In this document: positions 1-6,027 of the stretch, one piece after another
Layout: each line of letters opens with the position of its first letter
Position numbering within the stretch: position 1 is the stretch's first letter
Origin: Sphingomonadales bacterium
Lineage (GTDB): Bacteria > Pseudomonadota > Alphaproteobacteria > Sphingomonadales > Sphingomonadaceae
DNA length: 12,048 nt
Direction of reading: 5' to 3'
Assembly (NCBI GenBank): GCA_024636595.1
Contig: JAGXGT010000183.1
Location: 1-12,048 of the forward strand
The notes under the pieces: model-generated
Told to the model about the DNA's origin: nothing
The model's database searches: none
What the model saw: the letters and a program-made list of their open reading frames with translations, nothing else
Translations under genes and position numbers: made by a program

Positions 1-405
1 ACCTTCGTCAGCGAAGAAATCGCCAAGTCCGAACGCCCCGAACTGACCAGCGCCAAGATCATCGTCTCCGGCGGTCGCGCGCTCGGTTCTGCCGAGAAAT
101 TCGAGGAAGTGATCACGCCATTGGCAGACAAGCTCGGCGCCGGCATCGGCGCCAGCCGCGCTGCGGTCGATGCGGGCTATGTCCCGAACGACTATCAGGT
201 CGGCCAGACCGGCAAGATCGTCGCTCCGGAAGTCTATATCGCCATCGGCATCTCCGGCGCGATCCAGCATCTCGCCGGCATGAAGGACAGCAAGATCATC
301 GTCGCCATCAACAAGGACGAAGACGCACCGATTTTCCAGGTTGCGGATATCGGGCTGGTTGCGGATCTGTTTAATGCGGTGCCGGAGTTGACGAGCAAGC
401 TGTAA
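1..405 (+). CDS. etfA: Electron transfer flavoprotein alpha subunit, C-terminal part (partial)
   Basis: The frame is open from the first base and ends with TAA, giving 134 residues of a protein that is normally about 310, so the N-terminal half lies outside the window. The fragment carries the FAD-binding domain signature of ETF alpha: SGGRALGS (fragment residues 23-30), GQTGK (68-72), the SGAIQH helix (85-90) and INKDEDAPIF near the end. In the family this domain holds the FAD of the soluble alpha/beta heterodimer, which carries electrons from acyl-CoA and other dehydrogenases to ETF-ubiquinone oxidoreductase. An etfB gene would be expected just upstream, outside the window. A strong terminator follows 45 bases after the stop, so this is the last gene of its transcript. 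Identification is firm; only the left boundary is missing. Confidence 0.96.
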   Translation, partial: TFVSEEIAKSERPELTSAKIIVSGGRALGSAEKFEEVITPLADKLGAGIGASRAAVDAGYVPNDYQVGQTGKIVAPEVYIAIGISGAIQHLAGMKDSKIIVAINKDEDAPIFQVADIGLVADLFNAVPELTSKL

Positions 406-411
406 AGCTTC

Positions 412-431
412 GATCAAACTAGTACTTGATC
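412..431. repeat. Short inverted repeat between etfA stop and terminator
   Basis: Arms GATCAA (412-417) and TTGATC (426-431) flank an 8-base loop. It could extend the 3' UTR hairpin structure of etfA or be chance. No function is assigned. Confidence 0.35.
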
Positions 432-449
432 AGATTTGACATTTTGAGA

Positions 450-477
450 CCCCGGCGGGAAACCGCTGGGGTTTTTT
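450..477 (+). terminator. Intrinsic terminator of etfA
   Basis: A 9-bp stem (450-458 with 463-471, one G-U pair) closes a GAAA tetraloop and is followed directly by six T (472-477). This is a textbook Rho-independent terminator for the + strand and separates etfA from the toxin-antitoxin module. Confidence 0.93.
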
Positions 478-478
478 C

Positions 479-508
479 TTTACACGGGACTCAAGCAGTG
501 TGTAGATT
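479..508 (+). promoter_or_regulatory. Candidate promoter of the toxin-antitoxin module
   Basis: TTTACA (479-484, five of six to the -35 consensus) and TAGATT (503-508, four of six to the -10 consensus) are 18 bases apart. The predicted transcription start, about seven bases after the -10 box, falls on or next to the A of the antitoxin ATG at 515. No purine-rich ribosome binding site is seen before that ATG, which fits a leaderless message. Inferred from pattern only. Confidence 0.4.
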
Positions 509-514
509 CCCATT

Positions 515-1210
515 ATGCAAAATCCCGCACTCGGAATTGGTGTATACACCGTACCAGAAGCCTCGAAAATGATCGGGATGCAAAACCAATCTCTGTACCG
601 TTGGTTGCGTGGCTATGCGTGGAAAGATCGGTCACAAAACATTCGAATATCGGATCCCTTATGGGCGGCCCAATATGAAATTAGTGATGACGGCGTCTTT
701 TTAGGTTTTAGGGATTTGGTTGAGGCCCGTGTTGTAAATGCTTTGATAAAATTAGGTGTTGGCTTACCTACTGTACGTGTCTGCCTTGATCGTGCTCAAG
801 ACTTAATCGGAAGCGACCATCCATTATCCACGAAGCAGTTCAAGACAGATGGAAAGAGCATTTTCCTTGAGATCACTGAAGGTGTCAAAGAACCGGAATT
901 GGTGAATCTGAAGACCCGTCAGGGTGTGTTCAACACAGTTGTTGCACCTTCTCTTTCCGGCCTCGAGTTCGACGATGACGCCGCTTCCCGATGGCTACTT
1001 AATCCGAAAAAAACTCTGGTGGCTGATCCCGAAAGATCTTTCGGCCAACCTTTAATTGCTGAACATGGCATTACTACAGCAGCAGTGGCGCGGGCGGTCC
1101 AGTCCGAAGGTTCAATCGACGCAGTAGCTGAACTTTACGAGATCAAAAAGTCGCTTATCAAGGATGCGATACTCTACGAGAGTCAACTTACTGGACGATC
1201 AATTCATTGA
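515..1210 (+). CDS. VapB45-like antitoxin with DUF433-type C-terminus
   Basis: A 231-residue protein. The N-terminus (about residues 11-34, YTVPEASKMIGMQNQSLYRW) resembles a MerR-like helix-turn-helix. Residues about 164-224, including HGITTAAVARA and GSIDAVAELYEI, match the DUF433 pattern of antitoxins paired with PIN-like toxins. Size and gene order agree with Mycobacterium tuberculosis VapB45 (Rv2018, about 240 residues) followed by VapC45. Its expected job is to bind and neutralise the toxin encoded next and to repress their shared promoter. ATG 515 is used; there is no clear ribosome binding site. The stop overlaps the toxin start (TTGA), which implies coupled translation. Base composition is visibly AT-richer than the flanking genes, suggesting acquisition by transfer. 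Family assignment is by recall of motifs, not by a search. Confidence 0.75.
   Translation: MQNPALGIGVYTVPEASKMIGMQNQSLYRWLRGYAWKDRSQNIRISDPLWAAQYEISDDGVFLGFRDLVEARVVNALIKLGVGLPTVRVCLDRAQDLIGSDHPLSTKQFKTDGKSIFLEITEGVKEPELVNLKTRQGVFNTVVAPSLSGLEFDDDAASRWLLNPKKTLVADPERSFGQPLIAEHGITTAAVARAVQSEGSIDAVAELYEIKKSLIKDAILYESQLTGRSIH
539..550. promoter_or_regulatory. 12-bp perfect palindrome inside the antitoxin start, possible operator
   Basis: GGTGTATACACC reads the same on both strands and lies eight codons into the antitoxin gene, about 25 bases after the predicted transcription start. Antitoxins commonly autoregulate through palindromes near the start site, so this is a candidate operator. It could be coincidental codon use. 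Confidence 0.3.
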
Positions 1211-1602
1211 AGCTGTTGATTGATAATAATCTACCGCCTTCAATGGGCAGAGGTTTAGGCGAGCTTTTTCGCAAGCAACATGAAATCATTCATATTAAAG
1301 ACAAATTTGGAACAGGCTCACTCCCGGACGAGCAGTGGATTAAAGAATTAGGGAAGGAAGGAAACTGGTCAGTTCTATCTGGCGACATGAGAATCGCCAA
1401 GAAGAAGCCCTCAAGACAGGTGTTTTTGAATAACAACCTTGTAGGCTTTTTCCCGGCTCCGTCGATCATGAAACTGGAGTTCACAAAAAAGGTAGCCCGC
1501 GTTCTTTATCTCTGGGAAGTCATTGAACAGCAATCGAAGTTGGTTGATCGTGGTTGTTTTGAATTGCCAATGAGATCAACAATACTCCGACAAATCGCTT
1601 AG
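1207..1602 (+). CDS. VapC45-like PIN-fold toxin (DUF5615 type)
   Basis: A 131-residue protein beginning at TTG 1207, which overlaps the antitoxin stop as TTGA; no other start fits the conserved N-terminus as well. It starts MKLLIDNNLPPS, the opening of VapC45/DUF5615 PIN-like proteins, with acidic residues at the positions expected for metal binding: D6, D41 (LPDEQW) and D60 (LSGDMRI). PIN-domain toxins are Mg2+-dependent ribonucleases; the RNA target here is unknown. Length is close to M. tuberculosis VapC45 (Rv2019, about 138 residues). It is AT-rich like its partner and appears intact, with no frameshift or early stop. Confidence 0.78.
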   Translation: MKLLIDNNLPPSMGRGLGELFRKQHEIIHIKDKFGTGSLPDEQWIKELGKEGNWSVLSGDMRIAKKKPSRQVFLNNNLVGFFPAPSIMKLEFTKKVARVLYLWEVIEQQSKLVDRGCFELPMRSTILRQIA

Positions 1603-1698
1603 CAATCCGACAAGCACCGAAGCGATGCGCGCTAACACGGCCAGGTTAAATACTGATTTTCCTAAGTTGTCGACAAAGTTCCCTGCCCGTCCCAAACC
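1603..1698. other. Convergent gap between toxin gene and iscA-type gene
   Basis: Ninety-six bases between two converging genes. No hairpin followed by a T-run was seen on either strand, so neither transcription unit has an evident intrinsic terminator here. Confidence 0.5.
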
Positions 1699-2061
1699 TC
1701 AAACCGTAAAACTCTCCCCGCACCCACAGGCACCCTTGGCGTTCGGATTCTCGAACACGAACCCTGCAGTGAAATCGTCTTCCACCCAGTCCATCGTGCT
1801 GCCGATCAGATAGAGCACCGAACCGCCGTCGATGTAAAACACGCCGCCGGGGGTGATGATCTTCTCGTCGAACGCGACTTCCTCGCTGACATAGTCGACC
1901 GAGTAAGCGAGGCCCGAGCAGCCGCGGCGCGGGGTCGACAGTTTTACGCCGATCGCGTCTTCGGGGGCCTTGGCCATCAGGTCGGCAATGCGCTGCTCCG
2001 CCGCCGGGGTCAGGATGATCGCTGCCGGTATGGTGCGGGTCTTGGTTTTCGTGTCGGTCAT
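1699..2061 (-). CDS. A-type Fe-S cluster carrier (IscA/SufA/HesB family)
   Basis: A 120-residue protein with the family's three invariant cysteines: C48 in RRGCSGL and C112 and C114 in the C-terminal GACGCGESF. These ligands hold an Fe-S cluster or iron, which the protein passes from the SufBCD scaffold to client apoproteins in the cytoplasm. Length is slightly over the usual 105-110 because of a hydrophilic N-terminus. ATG 2061 has a good ribosome binding site (GGAG, seven bases upstream). It is the last gene of the suf operon, separated from sufT by 106 bases that hold a palindromic element. Whether it should be called sufA, iscA or erpA cannot be settled from the sequence alone. Confidence 0.93.
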   Translation of the reverse strand: MTDTKTKTRTIPAAIILTPAAEQRIADLMAKAPEDAIGVKLSTPRRGCSGLAYSVDYVSEEVAFDEKIITPGGVFYIDGGSVLYLIGSTMDWVEDDFTAGFVFENPNAKGACGCGESFTV

Positions 2062-2076
2062 AGTCTTTCTCCGGTC

Positions 2077-2149
2077 CCGTTCGTGTCGAGCGCAGTCGAG
2101 ACACCGCTACGCTCCCAGTCCGTCTCTCGACTGCGCTCGAGACGAACGG
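2077..2149. repeat. Palindromic element, family 1, copy A (intergenic)
   Basis: Two 25-bp arms (2077-2101 and 2125-2149) match as inverted repeats at 24 of 25 positions around a 23-base centre. The left arm plus four more bases (2077-2105) is identical over 29 bases to copies B and C in sufT and sufS. Total length is 73 bases, one less than the other two copies, so the two arms are in different reading frames here. It lies between the sufT stop and the iscA-type start. Confidence 0.93.
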
Positions 2150-2167
2150 CGATGCTGCTTTCCAGCC

Positions 2168-2767
2168 TCAAAGCATCCCCAGTTCCAGCTTCGCCTCGTC
2201 GCTCATCTTGCCGGGGTCCCAAGGCGGGTCCCAGACGAGATTGACTTCGGCGTGGCCGACGCCGGGGACGCTGCCCACCTGCATTTCGATCTCGCCGGGC
2301 ATCGATTCGGCGACCGGACAATGCGGCGTGGTCAGCGTCATGGTGACAATGGCGTGATTGTCGGGGGTAATCTCGACGCCGTAGATCAGGCCGAGATCAT
2401 AGATATTCACCGGAATTTCCGGATCAAAAATGGATTTCAGCGTATCGATCACCGCTTCATAGACATCGCCGCCGACTTCGCCCGCTGGCGCTTCCTCTGG
2501 CTTCTGCGCCAGAAAGCCCTCGAGATAATCCTTCTTGCGACTGAGCTTCGCCGAATCGCTTTCCGCCTCAAAAGGCGATGGGGCCATCACGGGAGGTGCT
2601 TTTCCGTTCGTGTCGAGCGCAGTCGAGACACCTTGCTCGCTATCATCCGGTCTCTCGACTTCGCTCGAGACGAACGGAGCCTCCTCGACAGCATCCTCGA
2701 CCTTCGCCAGTTTCGGCTTCTCGACCGACTCGACTTCTTCCACCATTATTTTCCGTTCTTCGTTCAT
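2168..2767 (-). CDS. sufT: SufT-like MIP18/DUF59 Fe-S maturation protein with an inserted palindromic element
   Basis: A 199-residue protein. The DUF59 (MIP18) domain fills about residues 100-199, with the signature FDPEIPVNIYDLGLIY (114-129), the conserved C150 in TTPHCPVA and a C-terminal WDPPWDPGKMSD. In suf operons this family acts as an accessory factor in Fe-S protein maturation. The N-terminal third is charged and low in complexity. Residues 31-55 (PFVSSEVERP, then GVSTALDTNG) are encoded exactly by palindromic element B and look like a foreign insert rather than part of the fold. Nearly the same peptide occurs in SufS. ATG 2767 lies nine bases after the sufS stop, with AAGGTGA upstream. 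The suf assignment is well supported by context; the insert is directly visible. Confidence 0.92.
   Translation of the reverse strand: MNEERKIMVEEVESVEKPKLAKVEDAVEEAPFVSSEVERPDDSEQGVSTALDTNGKAPPVMAPSPFEAESDSAKLSRKKDYLEGFLAQKPEEAPAGEVGGDVYEAVIDTLKSIFDPEIPVNIYDLGLIYGVEITPDNHAIVTMTLTTPHCPVAESMPGEIEMQVGSVPGVGHAEVNLVWDPPWDPGKMSDEAKLELGML
2604..2677. repeat. Palindromic element, family 1, copy B (inside sufT)
   Basis: Arms 2604-2628 and 2653-2677 are inverted repeats matching at 23 of 25 positions, with a 24-base centre; 74 bases in all. It is translated on the minus strand in frame with sufT as 25 residues and introduces no stop. Confidence 0.94.
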
Positions 2768-2776
2768 ATCGTCACC

Positions 2777-4066
2777 TTACCCGAAAATCTTTCTGACGCG
2801 ATTGATGCCGTCCACCAGGGCGGCGACATCGCTGTCATCACTGTAAATTCCGAAACTCGCCCGCGCCGTCGCCGGTACGCCGAGATAGTCCATCAGCGGC
2901 TGGGCGCAATGATGCCCGGCCCGGATCGCGACCCCGCCTTCATCCAATATGGTAGCGACATCATGCGGATGCACGTCGCCGACCGCGAAACTCAATATGC
3001 CCATGCTCTTGTCGGGGCCAAAGACCCGCACCGAGTTGATCCCGGACAGGGCTTCTCGCGCCTTCGCCAAAGTAGCATTTTCATGATCCGAGATCATATC
3101 CAGCCCGATCGCCTCGACATATTGGATCGCCGCATCCAGCCCGACGACACCGACAATATGCGGCGTGCCCGCTTCAAAGCGGCCGGGTGGCGGCGCATAA
3201 GTGGTGCCGTCAAAACTCACCCGGTCGATCATCGACCCGCCGCCCTTCCACGGCGGCATGGCTTCGAGCGTCGCATAAGGCGCCCACAGCGCACCGATCC
3301 CGGTCGGACCGTAAATCTTGTGGCCGGAGAACACATAGAAGTCGCAACCCAGATCCTGCACATTGACAGGCAGCCGCGGCGCGGCCTGACAGCCGTCGAG
3401 CAACAGCTTGGCACCGACCGTGTGCGCGATGGCCGCTGCCTGCTTGGCGTCGAGCAACGAGCCGAGCACGTTGGAAACATGCGCCAACGCCACCAGCTTA
3501 TGCTGTTCGGTCAGATTGGCTTCGATCCAGTCGAGATCAATCTGGCCGTCTTCCGTCAGCGGTGCGACATCGATCTCGGCGCCGACCCGTTCGGCCAGCA
3601 TTTGCCATGGCACGATATTCGAATGATGCTCCAGCTGCGACAGCATGATGCGGTCGCCCTGCGCGATAAATTTATTACCCCAGCTTTCGGCGACCAGATT
3701 GATGCTGTCGGTCGCGCCGCTGGTAAAGACGATTTCATTTTCGGATGCTGCGTTGAGGAAACCCGCCACCCGCTTGCGCGCGGCTTCATAGGCCAAGGTC
3801 ATATTGGCCGAGCGCGCATATACGCCGCGGTGCACGGTGGCATAGTCGGGGCCGTAGGCGCGAGCGATCGCGTCGAGCACGGGCTTGGATTTCTGGGCGG
3901 TTGCGGCAGAGTCGAGATAGTGCCAGTCGGGTCCGATGCCGGGGAAATCGGCGCGGAAAGATGGCGCAACGCCGTTCGTGTCGAGCGCAGTCGAGACACC
4001 GCTATCCGCCACAACCGGCTTCTCGACTTCGCTCGAAGCGAACGGGAGAGTGGAGCTCGGGCTCAC
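2777..4066 (-). CDS. sufS: SufS cysteine desulfurase with an N-terminal palindromic-element insert
   Basis: A 429-residue pyridoxal-phosphate enzyme that removes sulfur from L-cysteine, giving alanine and a persulfide for Fe-S cluster assembly. Visible residues: LDSAATAQK at 51-59, H147/H148 in LEHHSN, DGCQ (224-227), the Schiff-base lysine K250 in SGHKIYGPTG, and the persulfide cysteine C387 in RAGHHCAQPLM, which marks the group II (SufS) subtype. The enzyme fold begins near FRADFPG (residue 37). Residues 8-32 (PFASSEVEKP to GVSTALDTNG) are encoded by palindromic element C and lengthen the N-terminus. Start is GTG 4066, overlapping the sufD stop as GTGA, with GGAGGG six bases upstream, so the start is well placed. 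A SufE or SufU partner is not in the window. Confidence 0.97.
   Translation of the reverse strand: MSPSSTLPFASSEVEKPVVADSGVSTALDTNGVAPSFRADFPGIGPDWHYLDSAATAQKSKPVLDAIARAYGPDYATVHRGVYARSANMTLAYEAARKRVAGFLNAASENEIVFTSGATDSINLVAESWGNKFIAQGDRIMLSQLEHHSNIVPWQMLAERVGAEIDVAPLTEDGQIDLDWIEANLTEQHKLVALAHVSNVLGSLLDAKQAAAIAHTVGAKLLLDGCQAAPRLPVNVQDLGCDFYVFSGHKIYGPTGIGALWAPYATLEAMPPWKGGGSMIDRVSFDGTTYAPPPGRFEAGTPHIVGVVGLDAAIQYVEAIGLDMISDHENATLAKAREALSGINSVRVFGPDKSMGILSFAVGDVHPHDVATILDEGGVAIRAGHHCAQPLMDYLGVPATARASFGIYSDDSDVAALVDGINRVRKIFG
3972..4045. repeat. Palindromic element, family 1, copy C (inside sufS)
   Basis: Arms 3972-3996 and 4021-4045 are inverted repeats matching at 22 of 25 positions, with a 24-base centre; 74 bases. 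It is read on the minus strand as SufS residues 8-32, in the same frame as copy B in sufT. The three arm mismatches all come from changes in the right arm; the left arm keeps the common sequence. Confidence 0.94.
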
Positions 4067-4815
4067 GACAATCCCTCCAAAACCTCAAGCGCCTTGCCCT
4101 CAATCGCTTCCCGCTCCGCATCATCACCAACCGACACGAACGCGTCAGCGATAAACGCCTGCAGCATCAGCTTCTGCGCCGTCGCCGGGTCGAGCCCGCG
4201 CGAGGCCATGTAGAACAACGCCTGCTTGTCGAGCTCGCCGACGGTCGCGCCATGGGCGCATTTCACGTCGTCGGCGAAAATTTCCAGTTCCGGCTTGGCA
4301 TTGGCGGTCGCGCCGCGGTCAAGCAGCATCGCCTTGACCGACTGCGCCGCATCGGTTTTCTGGGCGTGGCGGGCAACATTGATCTTGCCGAGGAAACTGC
4401 CCGTGGCCTTGTCCGCCAGCACCGAGCGCACCACCTGGTTAGAGGTCGCATTGGGTTCCGCGTGGATGGTTTCGGTGACGATTTCCAGCGTCTGCTGACC
4501 AGAGCCGAGGATCGCGCCGCCCAGTTCAAAATGCGAGCCATTTCCGAGCGTCGCCTTGACCTGAATCCGGCCATAGTCGGCATTGTGCGCGAGCAGATGG
4601 ATTTTGAACGAGGCATTGTCGCCAATGGTGACATCAAGATCGACCACGCCGACGCCATCGACCACCGGCAATTCGGCAATCTGACGAGAGACGGTTTCGC
4701 CTGCAGGCACGTCGATTTTCTCAGGGCCGGCCAGTTTCGACCAGACTGTTTCGAGCGCTTTGAGGTCAGCATAGCGCCAGCTCTCGTCACGACGCGTTGG
4801 GAGCGGAGCGTTCAT
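4063..4815 (-). CDS. sufD: SufD, Fe-S scaffold complex subunit
   Basis: A 250-residue SufD, shorter than the roughly 420-residue E. coli protein mainly at the N-terminus but with the full C-terminal beta-helix core. The diagnostic segment is DDVKCAHGATVGELD (residues 182-196, with C186 and H188), followed by YMASRGLD. H188 corresponds to the E. coli SufD histidine implicated in cluster assembly at the SufB-SufD interface. SufD pairs with SufB and, with the SufC ATPase, forms the cytoplasmic SufBCD scaffold. ATG 4815 has GGGAG eight bases upstream. Its stop overlaps the sufS start, so the two are probably translated together. Confidence 0.95.
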   Translation of the reverse strand: MNAPLPTRRDESWRYADLKALETVWSKLAGPEKIDVPAGETVSRQIAELPVVDGVGVVDLDVTIGDNASFKIHLLAHNADYGRIQVKATLGNGSHFELGGAILGSGQQTLEIVTETIHAEPNATSNQVVRSVLADKATGSFLGKINVARHAQKTDAAQSVKAMLLDRGATANAKPELEIFADDVKCAHGATVGELDKQALFYMASRGLDPATAQKLMLQAFIADAFVSVGDDAEREAIEGKALEVLEGLS

Positions 4816-4866
4816 ATCATTATCTCCCGGCTTCCGCCGCGACAGCGGCCATTGAATAGAATTTTA

Positions 4867-4940
4867 TCACGCGAAGGCGCGAAGACACGAAGGAGTAGCG
4901 GAAAGACGCTGTTTCTTTGCGCCTTCGCGGCTTCGCGTGA
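4867..4940. repeat. Palindromic element, family 2, copy D (sufD-sufC gap)
   Basis: Arms 4867-4891 and 4916-4940 are inverted repeats matching at 21 of 25 positions around a 24-base centre. The arms are rich in the motifs GCGAAG and CTTCGCG. It fills much of the 187-base gap between sufC and sufD. Copy E, in the sufC-sufB gap, is related. Confidence 0.88.
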
Positions 4941-5002
4941 ATCAACACTATATGTGCCGCTGACGCGGCAGTGAACTTGTTGAGCCAGCTTGCCTGAAAA
5001 AA

Positions 5003-5752
5003 TCATGCCGCCTCCGCTATCGCTTCATAGCCTTCATTCTCAAGCTGCAGCGCCAGTTCCGGCCCGCCGGTCTTGACGATCCGGCCATCGGCCAGCACAT
5101 GGACAAAATCCGGCTCCACCAGTTCGAGCAGGCGTTGATAATGGGTGATCAGCAAGACCGCCTTGTCGGGCTTGCGCATGATCGAATTGATTCCGGCGCC
5201 AACCGTCCGCAGCGCGTCGATGTCGAGACCGCTGTCGGTCTCGTCGAGTATCGCCAGCTTCGGATCGAGAATGCCCATCTGCACCATCTCGTTGCGCTTC
5301 TTCTCGCCGCCGGAAAAGCCGACATTCACGGCCCGCTTGAGCATATCCATGTCCATCTTCAGCAGCGCAGCCTTTTCCTTGGCCAGCTTGATAAATTCCG
5401 CGCCATTGAGCGCCTCTTCGCCGCGCGCCTTGCGCTGCGCATTCAGGCTTTCGCGCAGAAATTGCAGATTGCTGACACCGGGAATTTCGACCGGGTATTG
5501 AAAGCCGAGAAATATCCCCGCCGCGGCCCGCTCATGCGGATCAAGCGCGAGCAGATCCTGTCCGTCAAGGCTCGCGGAGCCCTCGGTCACTTCATATCCG
5601 GGCCGTCCGCCAAGCGCATAAGCGAGCGTCGACTTGCCCGCACCATTGGGCCCCATGATCGCATGGATTTCACCCGCCTTCAGTTCGAGCGAGAGCCCCT
5701 TGAGGATTTCTGTGTCGCCGACTGTGGCGTGGAGGTTTTCAATTTTTAGCAT
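5003..5752 (-). CDS. sufC: SufC, ATPase of the SufBCD complex
   Basis: A 249-residue ABC-type ATPase that drives conformational change of SufB-SufD during cluster assembly. Visible motifs: Walker A GPNGAGKST (34-42), Q-loop Q85, signature FSGGE (146-150), Walker B LAILDE (167-172) and the switch histidine H204 in LITHYQR. There are no membrane segments, as expected of this cytoplasmic member. I chose ATG 5752, giving MLKIENLHA as in other SufC proteins. A TTG five codons earlier is in frame but adds only a lysine-rich stub. The ribosome binding site is weak (AAGA), so it may depend on translation from upstream. Confidence 0.96.
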   Translation of the reverse strand: MLKIENLHATVGDTEILKGLSLELKAGEIHAIMGPNGAGKSTLAYALGGRPGYEVTEGSASLDGQDLLALDPHERAAAGIFLGFQYPVEIPGVSNLQFLRESLNAQRKARGEEALNGAEFIKLAKEKAALLKMDMDMLKRAVNVGFSGGEKKRNEMVQMGILDPKLAILDETDSGLDIDALRTVGAGINSIMRKPDKAVLLITHYQRLLELVEPDFVHVLADGRIVKTGGPELALQLENEGYEAIAEAA

Positions 5753-5921
5753 TATTTTTCTTTTCAATTACAAATTCTTTGGTTGTGTCTTCCACGGGTG
5801 CACCGTTGATCTTCTCCGTCAGGTCCATTTCTCGGCGAATAAATTTCTCACCAAGCGGGCTGTCTGCGCCGGAGGGCTCAACCGCGGTTTCATCTTCAAA
5901 TTTGGGATTTCTGCTGGTCAA
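5739..5921 (-). CDS. Possible small ORF between sufB and sufC
   Basis: From TTG 5921 an open frame of 60 codons runs to TGA at 5739, overlapping the sufC start by a few bases. GGAG lies seven bases before the TTG. The predicted peptide is highly charged (it ends in an E/K/N-rich stretch) and matches no family I recognise. The same frame stays open further upstream to 5993, but that part is repeat-derived (element E). It may be a real leader-like peptide that couples translation into sufC, which lacks a good ribosome binding site, or simply a chance opening. Confidence 0.3.
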   Translation of the reverse strand: MTSRNPKFEDETAVEPSGADSPLGEKFIRREMDLTEKINGAPVEDTTKEFVIEKKNNAKN

Positions 5922-5950
5922 CGCAAATCTCCATCCAGCAAAACTAATTT

Positions 5951-6013
5951 CTTGGTGCCTTCGCGCCTTCGTGCGAGCAAATTTGACCCGCACGAAGCCA
6001 CAAAGCCGCGAAG
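5951..6013. repeat. Palindromic element, family 2, copy E (sufC-sufB gap)
   Basis: Arms 5951-5975 and 5989-6013 are inverted repeats matching at 19 of 25 positions with a 13-base centre. The arms contain the same GCGAAGGC-type core as copy D, so the two are probably diverged members of one family. Copy E has a shorter centre and more mismatches, which suggests it is older or damaged. Confidence 0.82.
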
Positions 6014-6027
6014 GGAATTTACCAATC

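Noticed and set aside
436..441. TTGACA as a -35 box for the toxin-antitoxin module
   Set aside because: It lies just before the etfA terminator stem and has no -10 box at a suitable distance; transcripts from it would meet the terminator.
1970..4213. A 747-codon open frame on the + strand opposite iscA, sufT, sufS and sufD
   Set aside because: It is antisense to four well-recognised genes, is arginine/histidine-rich in the manner of shadow frames in GC-rich DNA, and matches no family.
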